Shown: positions 32,184 to 42,800, counted from the first letter of the stretch. The stretch: DNA of 52,781 bases from Fimbriimonadaceae bacterium (GCA_025934835.1 JAICWL010000011.1:1-52781), one strand, 5' to 3'. Notes: generated by a model not told the origin, from the letters alone. Numbers and translations are program-made.

Positions 32184-32212
32184 CTGACGGGCCGGAAAAA
32201 ACGTCATATAGT
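32184..32212 (+). promoter_or_regulatory. Promoter of the R3H/AAA ATPase gene
   Basis: CTGACG (-35) and TATAGT (-10) are separated by exactly 17 bases, ending 42 bases before the ATG at 32255. This is the most canonical two-box promoter found in the window. Confidence 0.5.
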
Positions 32213-32254
32213 ATTGAATCGTCCTCTCGGGACGTTGGATCTTTGCACAACTAA

Positions 32255-33871
32255 ATGTCGCTTCATACAGACGGCTTAACTCAGCTTCTCGACGTGCTGC
32301 CAGGTGTCGTCCGCGAGCGTTTGGAAAGCGCGGAAGGGCTCGACAATCTCATCGAAGTCGTGATGGACTACGGTCGGCCCGCCGAAGCCAGGTACCTGGA
32401 TCGGGTCGAAAGGTTTCCCGAAATCATCGTCTTCGAAAAGGACATCGACTACGTCAGCAAGTCCATAGGCGAGTTCGGCTCTGACAACCGAGCGGGTATC
32501 GAGCGCACGCTCCACCGTATTTCCGCTATTCGCAATCGAAACGGAAAGATCATCGGTCTCACTTGCCGCGTTGGCCGGGCTCTCGAAGGCACGATCGACA
32601 TCATCGACGACATCGTTCGCTCCGGCCAGTCGATATTGCTTCTGGGCAAGCCGGGCATAGGCAAGACCACCAAGCTGCGCGAGGTAGCGAGGGTACTCGC
32701 GGATGAGGTCGGGAAGCGCGTTGTGATCGTGGACACCTCGAACGAGATCGCAGGCGATGGAGACATTCCGCACCCAGCGATCGGCTCCGCGCGGCGCATG
32801 CAGGTGCGCTCTGCGCCGGACCAGCACAACGTTATGATCGAGGCGGTGGAGAACCACATGCCCGAGGTCATCGTCATCGACGAAATCGGCACCGAGGCGG
32901 AAGCCGCCGCAGCGAGAACTATCGCCGAGCGCGGCGTACAGCTCGTTGGGACGGCGCACGGCCAAACCCTCGAGAACCTGATGCTGAACCCGACTCTCGC
33001 GGACCTCATCGGGGGCATTCAGGCGGTGACCCTTTCGGATGCCGAGGCACAGCGCAGAGGCACTCAGAAGACGGTCTTGGAGCGGAAGGCGCCGCCGACG
33101 TTCGATGTGGTGATCGAACTGCTCGATTTCGATCGGCTGGCGGTCCACCACAACGTCCAGAAGACGGTGGATATGATTTTGCGCGGAGTGCCGCCCCGGC
33201 CCGAAATCCGGGTTCGAACAGGCGCGGGAGTCGTAGAGGTCGTTCAGTCTGAGAAGACCGCCGACCTGGCCGAGCCTGGCTTCAATCAGAGATTTCCGGC
33301 TCTGGCCCGCACGAAGAGCCCCGATAGGGCCACGAACGGCAAGGTCACCCAGAATCGCAGCCACGATGGGCCACCGCAAAAGCAGGAAAGCCAAGGGCTA
33401 TTGCGCATCTTCCCTTACGGCATCGCCCGAACGCGCCTCGAGCGCGCGATTCGGGAGCGCCGGGTGCCCGCTTTCGTGACAAATGACATCAACCAAGCCG
33501 ACGCGGTTATGGCCATTCGGTCGACATACCAAGCGAAGCCGAAGAAGCTCCGCGAGCTGGCCGGGCGGCCGATGAACACGGTGGTGGTGAAGTCCAACAC
33601 ATTCAGCCAAATCGCGACGGCGCTGGACGACCTTCTGCGCCAGGCGAACGGAGGAGCGCCTGCGGCGGTGGAGGATTCGGTTGCCGCGGACGAAGTGCAG
33701 GAAGCCGTGGAAGTGGTGCTGCAGTCGGGGAAGCCTTTCGAGCTTTCGCCCCAGCCCGCGCCAGTGCGCAAAATCCAGCACCAGATGGTCGAGGCACGGC
33801 GCCTCGCGAGCGAGAGCGTGGGTGAGGACCCGAATCGAAGGATCCGGATTCTGCCGACCAGACTGGGTTGA
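32255..33871 (+). CDS. Ycf45/SpoIIIAA-like AAA ATPase with R3H domain
   Basis: 538 residues. The ATPase core spans ~80-280: Walker A GKPGIGKTT at 131-139, Walker B VIVIDEIG, and sensor-like VGTAHGQTLENL. The second part (from ~395) reads RIFPYGIARTRLERAIRE and later KSNTFSQIATALDDLL, then a C-terminal R3H-like stretch (PFELSPQPAPVRKIQHQMV...LASESVGEDPNRRIRI). This two-part layout matches the Ycf45 family of nucleic-acid-binding ATPases, related to sporulation ATPase SpoIIIAA. Its cellular role is not established; ssDNA/RNA binding is inferred from R3H. Confidence 0.88.
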   Translation: MSLHTDGLTQLLDVLPGVVRERLESAEGLDNLIEVVMDYGRPAEARYLDRVERFPEIIVFEKDIDYVSKSIGEFGSDNRAGIERTLHRISAIRNRNGKIIGLTCRVGRALEGTIDIIDDIVRSGQSILLLGKPGIGKTTKLREVARVLADEVGKRVVIVDTSNEIAGDGDIPHPAIGSARRMQVRSAPDQHNVMIEAVENHMPEVIVIDEIGTEAEAAAARTIAERGVQLVGTAHGQTLENLMLNPTLADLIGGIQAVTLSDAEAQRRGTQKTVLERKAPPTFDVVIELLDFDRLAVHHNVQKTVDMILRGVPPRPEIRVRTGAGVVEVVQSEKTADLAEPGFNQRFPALARTKSPDRATNGKVTQNRSHDGPPQKQESQGLLRIFPYGIARTRLERAIRERRVPAFVTNDINQADAVMAIRSTYQAKPKKLRELAGRPMNTVVVKSNTFSQIATALDDLLRQANGGAPAAVEDSVAADEVQEAVEVVLQSGKPFELSPQPAPVRKIQHQMVEARRLASESVGEDPNRRIRILPTRLG

Positions 33872-33893
33872 ACGAGCCGGGCGAGCGATATCC

Positions 33894-33899
33894 CATAAT
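33894..33899 (+). promoter_or_regulatory. -10-like hexamer CATAAT, leaderless register
   Basis: CATAAT ends 5 bases before the methyltransferase ATG at 33905. TTGAAC at 33868-33873 is a possible -35 with a long 20-base spacer. Confidence 0.5.
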
Positions 33900-33904
33900 C
33901 TCGC

Positions 33905-34600
33905 ATGTTCACCGAAACTGCGGCCTTCTACGACGCCGTGTACTCCTTCAAGGACTACGCGCGCGAGGCAGAGGAACTGCACGAGGTCATTCAGGCGAGG
34001 TATCCGGCGCGCACGCTCCTTGACGTCGCCTGCGGAACGGGCAAGCACCTCGAACAGTTTCGGCGCAGCTATGAGGTCGAGGGCGTGGACCTGGATCCCA
34101 ATTTGTTGGCGATCGCAGCCGAGCGAGTGCCCGGCGTCGCTTTGCACGAAGCGGATATGCGCGACTTCGACCTGGGAAGACGGTTCGGAGTGGTCACCTG
34201 CCTTTTCAGCTCGATCGGTTACGCGCGCAGCGTCGAAGGATTGCGGTCGGCAGCGGCTGCCATGGGTCGCCATGTCGAGCCGGGCGGACTCTTGATCGTC
34301 GAACCTTGGCTGACTCCGGAGGGCTTCCTGCCGGGCCATCTCGGCTACCTGTTCGTGGACGGGCCCGAGCTCAAGATAGCCCGCATGAACAGTTCCGAGC
34401 GCAAGGGCGACTTAAGCTCGATGACCTTCGAGTATCTCATCGGCTCGGGCAAGGGGATAGAGCGCCGAGCCGAGGTCCACGAGCTCGGACTGTTCACCAT
34501 CGACCAGCACTTGGAAGCATTCCGGGCGGCAGGTCTTTCGCCCGAGCATCAGGACGGCGGCCCGATGGGCCGAGGGCTGTATATATGCCGGCGGAATTGA
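33905..34600 (+). CDS. Class I SAM-dependent methyltransferase
   Basis: 231 residues. Motif I is LLDVACGTGKHLEQF (~38-52), followed by VEGVDLDPNLLAIA (motif II acidic residue), then DFDLGRRFGVVTCLFSSIGYA, and PGGLLIVEPW (motif post-II). These give a complete Rossmann-like SAM-binding fold. The C-terminal third shows no substrate-specific motif beyond MTFEYLIGSG. The target cannot be deduced. It converges on folE2, with 12 bases between stops. Confidence 0.92.
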   Translation: MFTETAAFYDAVYSFKDYAREAEELHEVIQARYPARTLLDVACGTGKHLEQFRRSYEVEGVDLDPNLLAIAAERVPGVALHEADMRDFDLGRRFGVVTCLFSSIGYARSVEGLRSAAAAMGRHVEPGGLLIVEPWLTPEGFLPGHLGYLFVDGPELKIARMNSSERKGDLSSMTFEYLIGSGKGIERRAEVHELGLFTIDQHLEAFRAAGLSPEHQDGGPMGRGLYICRRN

Positions 34601-34612
34601 GATTGCGCGCGC

Positions 34613-35410
34613 TTACTCTTTGTCCCGCTTCACGTACGCATAGGCGTTGTGGTCGTGGATCGATTCGTGGTTCTCGACTTCGATCTCGTACGAGCGGATG
34701 AGCGGGTTCTTGTCGAAGGCCAGGGCCACTTCCCTGACCATGTCCTCCACGAAGCGCGGGTTGTCGTACGCCTGCTCGGTGACGAACTTCTCATCCGGCC
34801 GCTTGAGTAGCGGATAAAGCGGCGCCGAGGCTGCGGCCTCGATTGTGTCGATGACTTCCTCGAGCCAAAGGAGACCGTTTGGCCGCACGTGCACGGTGAC
34901 GTACCCGCGCTGGTTGTGGGCGCCGTAGGATGATATCTCGCGGGAGCACGGGCACAGCGTCGTCACGGGCACGGTCAGGTAGAGCTGAAAATCCTCCTGC
35001 GCACCGCCCGTTGCGATGAAGCCGCAGTCGTATCCCATCATGCCGGTCTTGCCGGTTACCGGGGCGGCCTTCTCTCGGAAGAACGTGAATCGCACCTCCA
35101 GGTGAGAGATCTCGGCGTCGAGGCGCTCGCGCAGGCGCAACAGAATCGTCGGGATCGTCTCCGCGCTGAGGTCGTGATTGTGCTCGCCCAGAACCTCGAC
35201 GAAGCGGCTCATGTGGGTGCCCTTGTACTCTCGCGGAAGATCGACGGTGAGCGTGAACACGCCGACTGTTTCCTGCATGCCGTTATCGCGCTCGCGGACG
35301 TAGATCGGGTACTTCACATTCCGCACGCCAACCTTGTCGATCGGGATGTTGCGCTGGTCCCGCTTGCTTTGCATGTCGGGCATTGTCGCGATGCTCGCAG
35401 TCGTGCTCAT
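34613..35410 (-). CDS. folE2: GTP cyclohydrolase I, FolE2 type
   Basis: 265 residues from the ATG at 35410; starts at 35428 and 35383 (MPDMQSKRD, as in many homologues) are also possible, and no ribosome site decides. It makes 7,8-dihydroneopterin triphosphate for folate synthesis. FolE2 landmarks include SKRDQRNIPIDKVGV, VDLPREYKGTHMSRF, TVPVTTLCPCSREIS (with the active-site Cys) and YGAHNQRGYV. FolE2 replaces zinc-dependent FolE and uses other divalent metals, which suits zinc limitation. Confidence 0.93.
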   Translation of the reverse strand: MSTTASIATMPDMQSKRDQRNIPIDKVGVRNVKYPIYVRERDNGMQETVGVFTLTVDLPREYKGTHMSRFVEVLGEHNHDLSAETIPTILLRLRERLDAEISHLEVRFTFFREKAAPVTGKTGMMGYDCGFIATGGAQEDFQLYLTVPVTTLCPCSREISSYGAHNQRGYVTVHVRPNGLLWLEEVIDTIEAAASAPLYPLLKRPDEKFVTEQAYDNPRFVEDMVREVALAFDKNPLIRSYEIEVENHESIHDHNAYAYVKRDKE

Positions 35411-35596
35411 AGTCGCTCTGTGGGTCATCCTGGTTCACGCGGGCCGAGGGCCGGTCGTTAGTACCGTCGCCCGATTGCACCGAAAGGTTGGCCCGTGTCT
35501 TCCTACGATGAGCCCTGCGACTTGATTCGCGATGCGGGCCGGCTCGGAGTTGCCATCCTCGCATGCGCTATCGAGCCAACCTTGCGGCGCATCACC

Positions 35597-35602
35597 CATA
35601 AT
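35597..35602 (+). promoter_or_regulatory. -10-like hexamer CATAAT, leaderless register
   Basis: CATAAT ends 6 bases before the oxidoreductase ATG at 35609. This fixes that ATG in preference to an upstream in-frame start at 35495. Confidence 0.5.
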
Positions 35603-35608
35603 CGGCAA

Positions 35609-36601
35609 ATGGATCACCTGCGGTGGGGCATCATGGCGACCGGGAGCATCGCTCGCCAATTCGCCGGCGGATTGAAGGAATCGAAAACCGGCGAGCTTGT
35701 GGCCGTGGGATCGCGAGCGGTGGAGTCGGCGAAGAATTTCACCAAAGAGTTCGGCGGCAAGCCGTACGGCTCGTACGACGACCTGCTCGGCGACCCCAAA
35801 GTGGACGCCGTCTATATAGCCACGCCGCATCACATGCACTACGAGTGGACTATTCGCGCTTCGGGGGCCGGAAAGGGGATCCTATGCGAAAAGCCGTTCA
35901 CGCTGAACGCCCTCGAAGCCCAACGAGCCCTGAACGAGGTTCGCAAGAACAAAGTTTTCTTCATGGAAGCGTTCATGTATCGATGCCACCCGCAAACAAG
36001 GAAGGTTCTCGACCTAGTTCGGCAAGGTGAGATCGGCCGAGTTCAGATGGTGAACAGCGAGTTCGGTTTCCACGCCGGCGCGGGCTGGTCCAACTTCCGA
36101 ACGGATGCCACGGTCGGCGGTGGCGCGCTAATGGACGTCGGCGTGTATCCGCTGTCCTTCTCGCGGATGATTGCCGGCGAGGAGCCGAACCGGCTGAACT
36201 ACTCGGCGCAACTCGTCGGAAACGGGTACGACGCGTCGGGCTCCGGGAGCCTGGGATTCCCCGGAGGAATGACCGCCCATTTCGGCACTGCGGTGCATTT
36301 GAGCATGCAGAACGACACCCGAATCTACGGGGAGGCGGGCATGATCCTGCTCGACAGCGCATGGAAGGTTTCCAGAGGGTCCAAGATTCGCATCCTACGC
36401 AAGGATAAAGAGCCTGAGATACTGGACATGGGCTCAACGAACGACGAGCTTTACGGGTACGAAGCCGACGCCGTGGCCGAGTTCTTCGAAGCCAGGGAGT
36501 GCCCCTACATGGCCTGGGACGACACACTCGGAAACATGAAGTGTCTCGACGCCCTCAAGTCGTCGGCCGGCATCGTGTTCGCCGCGGAGACGCCGGCGTG
36601 A
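35609..36601 (+). CDS. Gfo/Idh/MocA-family oxidoreductase
   Basis: 330 residues. The Rossmann dinucleotide fold starts at WGIMATGSIARQFAGGL; the catalytic-site marker is CEKPFTLN at ~96-103, with Lys following EKP. IATPHHMHYEW and GGGALMDVGVYPLSF (the conserved Asp/Pro area of the second domain) fit NAD(P)-dependent sugar or polyol dehydrogenases. It resembles dimeric dihydrodiol dehydrogenase-like enzymes. Substrate unknown. Its stop overlaps the next gene (GTGA), and both products act on carbonyl compounds. Confidence 0.9.
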   Translation: MDHLRWGIMATGSIARQFAGGLKESKTGELVAVGSRAVESAKNFTKEFGGKPYGSYDDLLGDPKVDAVYIATPHHMHYEWTIRASGAGKGILCEKPFTLNALEAQRALNEVRKNKVFFMEAFMYRCHPQTRKVLDLVRQGEIGRVQMVNSEFGFHAGAGWSNFRTDATVGGGALMDVGVYPLSFSRMIAGEEPNRLNYSAQLVGNGYDASGSGSLGFPGGMTAHFGTAVHLSMQNDTRIYGEAGMILLDSAWKVSRGSKIRILRKDKEPEILDMGSTNDELYGYEADAVAEFFEARECPYMAWDDTLGNMKCLDALKSSAGIVFAAETPA

Positions 36602-37509
36602 ATTACGGCACGGTCGAGCACTGTCCACTTCCGGTCTCTCGAATCGTCATGGGCTCGACTATGCTTCGAGCCGACGATCTCGGATACTCGTTCGAGCTCC
36701 TGGACGCCTACAGGGAGGCGGGAGGCAACGCCATCGACAACAGCGCCGTGTATGGGCCAGGCATCGCCGAGGCGCTGAAGGCATATTACGAGGCGCGTGG
36801 CGAAGATGCGCTAGTGCGCCTGGACAAAGGCAATCACCACTCGGCATCCGGCGACGAAGGAAGGCGCGTCACTCGCCAGGATCTGGACCACGACGTGCGC
36901 CTGAACCTCCGAGGCCAGGGAGTGTCCTATTCTGACTTCTACCTTCTCCACCGGGACGACGAGCGGGTGCCGGCAGCCGAGGTCGTGCAGTGGCTGAACG
37001 AGCAAAAGGAATTGGGCAGGGTGCGAGCGTTCGGCGTTTCGAACTGGAAGACGCACCGGATCACCGAGGCGAACGATGCCGCGCGAGAGCGGGGCTTGCA
37101 GCCGCTGTCCATTTCCAGCTCGAACCTTGCCCTGGCAAAGCCGAACGAAGCGATGTGGTGGGAGGCCCATAGCGTCGACGCGGCCGAGAGAGAGTGGTAC
37201 GCGCAAACTCGATTCCCGCTGTTCTCCTGGTCGGCCGGCGGCGGCGGGTTCTTTGCGCGGGTCAAGTCCCCGGATATCGACCGCGTATATCAAAATGCCG
37301 GCAATGTGGCGCGGCGAGAGCGAGTCGAGCGACTCGCGTCGGACCTCGGGCATACGCCAAGTCAAATTGCTCTCGCGTGGACTTTGTGCCAGCCGGCGAA
37401 CGTGTGGGCGCTCGTCGGACCGCGTACGGTCGAGCAGGTGCAAGAAGCCACCGCTGCGTGCGATATCGTGCTCGATTCGAAGCAGATCGCCTGGCTGGAA
37501 TCCGGTTAG
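36598..37509 (+). CDS. Aldo/keto reductase family protein
   Basis: 303 residues from the GTG at 36598, which overlaps the upstream stop by 4 bases. AKR active-site residues are visible: Asp and Tyr in NAIDNSAVYG, Lys in VRLDKGNH (slightly atypical context), and His in FYLLHRDD. GVSNWK and later SQIALAWTL and VGPRTVEQV match the AKR cofactor-binding end. The Arg/Lys-rich middle (SASGDEGRRVTRQDL) replaces a usual loop. It probably reduces a sugar-derived carbonyl, paired with the oxidoreductase upstream. It converges on the DUF2752 gene with a 4-base overlap. Confidence 0.82.
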   Translation: MNYGTVEHCPLPVSRIVMGSTMLRADDLGYSFELLDAYREAGGNAIDNSAVYGPGIAEALKAYYEARGEDALVRLDKGNHHSASGDEGRRVTRQDLDHDVRLNLRGQGVSYSDFYLLHRDDERVPAAEVVQWLNEQKELGRVRAFGVSNWKTHRITEANDAARERGLQPLSISSSNLALAKPNEAMWWEAHSVDAAEREWYAQTRFPLFSWSAGGGGFFARVKSPDIDRVYQNAGNVARRERVERLASDLGHTPSQIALAWTLCQPANVWALVGPRTVEQVQEATAACDIVLDSKQIAWLESG

Positions 37510-37979
37510 CGGACGGCGCTTGCGATGGCGCGCTCCGCACCGGTGGCGAAATGCGGCGTGAGCGCCATTCGGCAAAGGCCAAAAGTTAGAAAGGCCACAG
37601 CGAACAGCCCGACGGCCCAATTCAGGCGCCTCGATTCGGTGCGCAGCCTCGCACCGCGCAAGCAACCGATAATCGCAGCGATCGCTGAGGCCGTGAATGC
37701 GGCGTACACGATCGGCCCGAGCGGATGCGCATGGAAAGCAAGCGCGAAATCTCCGTGCAGCAGCGCCGACCAGCTCGTGGTCAGTCCGCAACCGGGGCAT
37801 GGCCTGTCGAAGAAAAGCACGCTCGGGCAAGGAGGAAGGCCGAGCTCGGTGTGTGTTCCGTGGCCGTCGGCGCTGGGATGAAGGAATAGGCCGACCGTCG
37901 TAAGCGATGCCCAGAGTCCGAACCAAAGCGCCTGGCCGCTCAGGTTCCTCCGGTTCGGTTCGGGCTCGAATAGATTCAT
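37506..37979 (-). CDS. DUF2752-family membrane protein
   Basis: 157 residues. Three hydrophobic segments surround the family signature PCPGCGLTTSWSALLHGDFALAFHAHPLGP; the two cysteines plus the His pair are invariant features of DUF2752. The function is unknown. Its ATG at 37979 overlaps the truB stop by 4 bases. Confidence 0.88.
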   Translation of the reverse strand: MNLFEPEPNRRNLSGQALWFGLWASLTTVGLFLHPSADGHGTHTELGLPPCPSVLFFDRPCPGCGLTTSWSALLHGDFALAFHAHPLGPIVYAAFTASAIAAIIGCLRGARLRTESRRLNWAVGLFAVAFLTFGLCRMALTPHFATGAERAIASAVR

Positions 37980-38833
37980 GTGGCCTCAGCAGGTATCACG
38001 CATTCCGGACGCAATCGGTTTCCATCGACCCGAGCCACGCTGAAAACCGCGCCAGCCGGATCGAGCAGAGCCACCAGCCCAACGCTGTTCGCCGAGTTCG
38101 AGAGGTCCCGTCCTTCGCGTATGGCGTGGGTTTCCTCGGGCCCGAGGGCTATGCTCGGCATGGGTTCCAAGGCTTGCTTCAGCGGCATCAGATCGGCGGA
38201 GCCCGCGGCGTCCAGATCGACTGCGTCGCATAGTTCGAACTTGCCGACCCGGGTTCGCTCGAGCGCCGATAGGAACGCGCCGCAACCCACAGCTTCACCC
38301 AGGTCGTGCGCGAGCGACCGGACGTAGGTGCCGCCCGAGCACACGATTCGAGCCTTCGCGAAATCTTCGCCCACTTCGAGCAGGTCGAAATTCGAGATGT
38401 GGACCGTTCGGGGCTCGCGGCGTATTTCCCGGCCTTGGCGAGCGTAGGAGTACAGCGGCTTGCCACCCACCTTGACCGCGCTGTGCATCGGCGGAAGCTG
38501 CTGAATAAGGCCGAGGAACTGTGGAAGGCTGGCATCGAGAGCGCCCCGCAAATCGCCAGGGCACGGCCGAGGCTCCGACGGCTCGCCCTCTGAGTCGTAG
38601 GTCGTGGTGGAGCGCCCGAACCGGATCTCGGCAAAATACTCTTTGGGCTCGAGCGGGAGGTACTGCAGGAAGCGGGTGGCCGGCCCGACCGCCACGATGA
38701 GGAGCCCGGTAGCCAAGGGATCGAGCGTGCCGGCATGCCCTACGCGGCGCGTGCCCAACTTGCGCCGCATGATATTGACGGCGTCATGAGAGGTGATGCC
38801 CTTCGGCTTGTGGATCAGGAGGATCCCAAGCAC
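37976..38833 (-). CDS. truB: tRNA pseudouridine(55) synthase
   Basis: 285 residues. The catalytic Asp38 sits in GHAGTLDPLATG, and LLIHKPKGITSHD, YDSEGEP and GTYVRSLAHDLG follow. TruB makes pseudouridine 55 in the T-loop of tRNAs. The C-terminal portion is a compact PUA-like end. It overlaps nrnA by 19 bases, and the nrnA-truB order is widely conserved. Confidence 0.96.
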   Translation of the reverse strand: MLGILLIHKPKGITSHDAVNIMRRKLGTRRVGHAGTLDPLATGLLIVAVGPATRFLQYLPLEPKEYFAEIRFGRSTTTYDSEGEPSEPRPCPGDLRGALDASLPQFLGLIQQLPPMHSAVKVGGKPLYSYARQGREIRREPRTVHISNFDLLEVGEDFAKARIVCSGGTYVRSLAHDLGEAVGCGAFLSALERTRVGKFELCDAVDLDAAGSADLMPLKQALEPMPSIALGPEETHAIREGRDLSNSANSVGLVALLDPAGAVFSVARVDGNRLRPECVIPAEAT

Positions 38834-39831
38834 GTCTTGAGCTTCTCCACGAGCAAACTCTGCGCCTCAGCCATCGGCAGGTCGAACGTGCATCCGGCCG
38901 CGTTGACATGCCCGCCACCACCGAATGCGCGTGCCACGGAAGCTACGTCGAACTCGCCCCGCGAGCGCAGGGAGCACCGGATCTTGCCCGCTTTCGGCTC
39001 GCGAAGCAGGGCGGATATCTGCACCGAGGTGATGAACAACATCTCGTTCACGAACCCCTCGGTGTCCTCGTCCCGCGCGTGCGCCTCCTCGAAATCCTGG
39101 ATCGTCAGCGCGCTCCAGGCGATCTGGTCGTTCGATTCGAGGCGCATAGCCTCCAACATCCTGCCGAGCAGCCTCACTGAAGCCAGCGACTTGCTTTGGA
39201 AAATCTCCTCGGAGACGGCCGTGAGATCGCCTCCGAGGTCCAGAAGCGCGGCGGATATCACCATCGATTCCGGGGTCGTGTTTCGGAACCGGAACGAACC
39301 CGTGTCGGTAACGATGCCGGCCAGCAGACAGGTGGCCATGGCGGGGGTGATCGCAGCGTCGAGATCCCGAAGCAGCCGGTACAGGATGACCGCTGTCGCG
39401 GGGGCGGAAGTGTCGATCACGCGAAGATCGCCGGGAGCCTCGTGTGGCACATGATGATCGATGACGATCACCCTCTCGCACGGCGCAAAGTACGGCGCCG
39501 TGTTTCCTAGGCGATCGCTCGAGTCGAGGTCGAGCAGGATTCCGAGGTCGTGCTTTTCCTCTTTGGGCTGCTGGCGGAGTCTATCTACACCCGGCAAAAA
39601 GCGCAGGTTGCGGGGCGGCACGTGGTGGCAAACGACCTCGTTTTGGACCCCGATCTGATCCAAATAGTGAGACATGGCGAGCGCAGAGCCCAACGCGTCG
39701 CCGTCCGGGTTGAGGTGAGTGCCGATGAGCACCGAGGATGCCCCCTCGATTTCTCGGCGAACAGCCGCAACCAATTCAGGAGAGATAGATCCTTCCTGTC
39801 TCGAAGGCTGCATAGACCCCTTAATGATCAT
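38815..39831 (-). CDS. nrnA: DHH-family oligoribonuclease / pAp phosphatase
   Basis: 338 residues as called from the ATG at 39831, which overlaps the end of the upstream glycosidase by 11 bases; the ATG at 39813 with AAGGGG just before it is an equally good start. The DHH domain shows THLNPDGDALGSA, LDLDSSDR, and IDHHVPHE; the DHHA1 domain ends in GGGGHVNAAGC. NrnA degrades short RNA fragments and dephosphorylates 3'-phosphoadenosine 5'-phosphate. Its neighbour truB is typical for this gene. Confidence 0.93.
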   Translation of the reverse strand: MIIKGSMQPSRQEGSISPELVAAVRREIEGASSVLIGTHLNPDGDALGSALAMSHYLDQIGVQNEVVCHHVPPRNLRFLPGVDRLRQQPKEEKHDLGILLDLDSSDRLGNTAPYFAPCERVIVIDHHVPHEAPGDLRVIDTSAPATAVILYRLLRDLDAAITPAMATCLLAGIVTDTGSFRFRNTTPESMVISAALLDLGGDLTAVSEEIFQSKSLASVRLLGRMLEAMRLESNDQIAWSALTIQDFEEAHARDEDTEGFVNEMLFITSVQISALLREPKAGKIRCSLRSRGEFDVASVARAFGGGGHVNAAGCTFDLPMAEAQSLLVEKLKTCLGSS

Positions 39832-42800
39832 CCATTGTACCGAAAGGCTGGACGGGCGCCGGACTGGCGCCCTGGGCAGACGCGGTCAGCAGCGCCGATG
39901 CTTCGACCGGCTTCTTGGGGAAGCCCGGCCCCGACCAGAAGACGTGCAGCGAGTTTGCACCGCCGGCATCGAAAAACTCGATCCGAATCGGATGGAGTCC
40001 CGCCTTTAGCGGCACTTCGCCACTAGCCTCCTGGTAGGCATGTGGACCGTCGTTGTCCACCACCAGCCGGTCGCCGATCCATAGCTTGCTGCCGTCGTCC
40101 GAGCCGGTCCAAAACGTATAGATGCCGTCTTCAGGCACCTGAACGTATCCAAGAAGCTGCACGGCGAAGCGTTCGGCGCGGTGCTGCACCGCATCCAGGT
40201 CCGCTGTCTGCGCGATTCCTGTTCTCGTCGGAGTCATCGGGCCGAATGTGGGCATCGATTCGAACTGGCCCTCGAAATACGAATAGCGAAGTCCCGGCGC
40301 CAGGCCGGTCGCCGAGACCGGATCGATGAACCTTGCAGACTCGAGCGTGGCAACCAGAGGCTCGCTCACGCGCCCGTCCGGCCAAACCTCGACCGCCTCG
40401 ACTTTCGTGTCCGCCGTGATCTTCACCGGACCGGAATACGCAGGCGAAGCCGCATTCGGCGTCGAGCCGTCGAGCGTGTAGTGGATCTGCCCCACGCTAG
40501 AGCGGGAGACGAGCTCCAAGTCGTAGGAGCCCACGAACAGCCGCTGAGGAGTTTTCAGGGCCGGACGCGTGGGTGTTTGGAACAAGTGGTCTCTGTCCTC
40601 GAACGGCCCTGGCTCGTACGCTTTATGAAGCCAAAGCGCCACCGCCTTCGAGTAGCTCAGATCGGGATGAGCCCTCCATGTCCAGACCATCGACAGCGTC
40701 TTCGTCGTTGGCGCCAGCTCGATGACGCCGTTCGACACGGCTGTCGGCGTGCCGTCGGCCTTGGCCGCGGATACGTCGAGAAACCACGGCACATGGAAAA
40801 CGATTTTCGAAGGAGGCGTTCTCCAAGTCGGCGAAATCTCCAGCACCCCATGGTCGGCGGCGCAATGCAGCTTGTAATCGATCGAGCCGAACGTGCTCGC
40901 GCCCCTCTGGACGGTTACCGTTTTGCCGGGAGCCACCCAGTCCGGAGCGAGCGCTGAAGCGAGATGGAGCTCATCCCCCTGCTCGCGCAGAAGCATATTG
41001 CGAACGAGCTCGTTGTAGCGGGCTGCGAACCAGCCGTGCGGCGGCATATTGCCGTCCGGGTCGCGGTCGCCCCATGGCCGAATCGAAGTCTCGAACCCGG
41101 CGTGCGTGGAAGAGGTATGGACGAGCGTGCTGTAAAGGTCCTCGACCACTTTCAGCTGCTCGCCGCGAGCGAGCAGCGTTTCGGTGACCTGAAACGTGTC
41201 GTAGTCGTGGAGATAGTTCGGGTCGTACGGCGTGCCGTCGATGGCCGCGCGCTTGGCCTTCCAGGCATTCGGGCCCCAAGTCATGATCCCCTCGCGATAC
41301 TTGTACTCGCGCTCCATGTTCACGGTGCTCGCCACCCAGGGGTTGTCGGGTGGCAGCACGCCGAACGGGTAAACGCCGCCAGAAGCGTTCTCCCAGTCGT
41401 TGCCGGCGAGCGGATCGTCCATTCCCGGCGGAATATAGCCGTCCGCCTCATCTGCCAGAATCGCGAGCCGCGCCAGGAACACCTTCAAGAAGCCGTCGTA
41501 GAGCGACTTGGCGCGGGCAGCGCCGGCCTCGTCACCCACGGCACGGCAGAGGTTCTCCGCTTCCCGCAACCCAAGGAGCGCCCAAAGGTTATGGCTCGTG
41601 TAGTGGCCGTTGATCAGCTCGTTGTCGTAGGGGCCGGCGACCGGCCACAGACCGAGCGGATCTTTCGAGGTGAACTGAACAAATTCGTCCAAGTGGGGCG
41701 CGATGGCCGGGTGCACTTCCTTGGCAAAGTCCAAATCGCCCGTAGCGCGGAAGTGCGCGCCGATCGCCCATAGCGACTGCCCCCAGTCATCCGGCTGCCG
41801 GCGCAGGAAGCCCACAACTTGGCCGCCTGGCCCGCGGACCAGATACTTTTCGACCGTTTCGCGGGCGATCGAGGGTAGGTTCAGCAGGTCGTAGGAATGA
41901 GCTATGAACGACGTGTCGCGCGGATAGAAATAGTGATATTGGAACTTGTTGACGGTCTGGGTGAAGTGCGTGCCGTCGGCTTCGATATCTCGCGCGATGA
42001 GATCGTATGCCAGGCTGGCGTGCATCGTGTCGGTCACTTTCGGGTCGCTCACATCGACCGACATCGCCTTTGCGAAAAGGCTTTCCCAGAAAGAGACGAC
42101 CCGCCTGAAGGTCACGTCGTACGACATATCCCGGAGCGGCTCCGCAAGCTCGCGCCGGATCGGCACGAACGGCATCCTCAGGTCGACGCTTCGCGATTCT
42201 CCCGGTTTCAGGTCGAAGTCGTACCGAACCCCGGCCGTGCCCGGATTCGTGGTCGGCGAGCCGCTATAGAAGTACAAGACATGCCCATTGCGTTCCGCGG
42301 CTCCCTTGGCCAGCGTCACCGCTCCCGGCGCCATATAAGCTCCGAGGTTCATGAACTTCGCCTGATACCAGGGCCTGCAAGGCATCGACGCTCTGCCGAA
42401 CTTTCCTGGAGGAGCCCAGCGCGCAGCTAGCGCCGCATGGGCCGGCTTCTTGCCGCCGTTGACCAGCTTGATTCGGATGAAACCGAGCAGGTCCTCCCGA
42501 GGGTTCAAGCCTGGCGGCGCCGCAAATGTTTCGACCGAATACCGGATGGAGTCGCGTTCGAATCCGTATTCGAAAATCGGCAGCGAGCCCCGAAACAGCG
42601 TCTTGATGCGCTGATTCACCGGCTGCATGACGTTTCCTGCCGCCAGCTCGAGCTCACCGAAGCCGCTGTTGAGCGCGCCGTCGTAGGTGAGCTGAAACGC
42701 CTGCGGCGCATCTTTGAAGCCGACTTCGTCGCTGGGCACCAAGTACCACGAGAATGGCCCGCGGGCCTCGACTGCCAAGCCCGGAGGCGCTGGAGCTTGG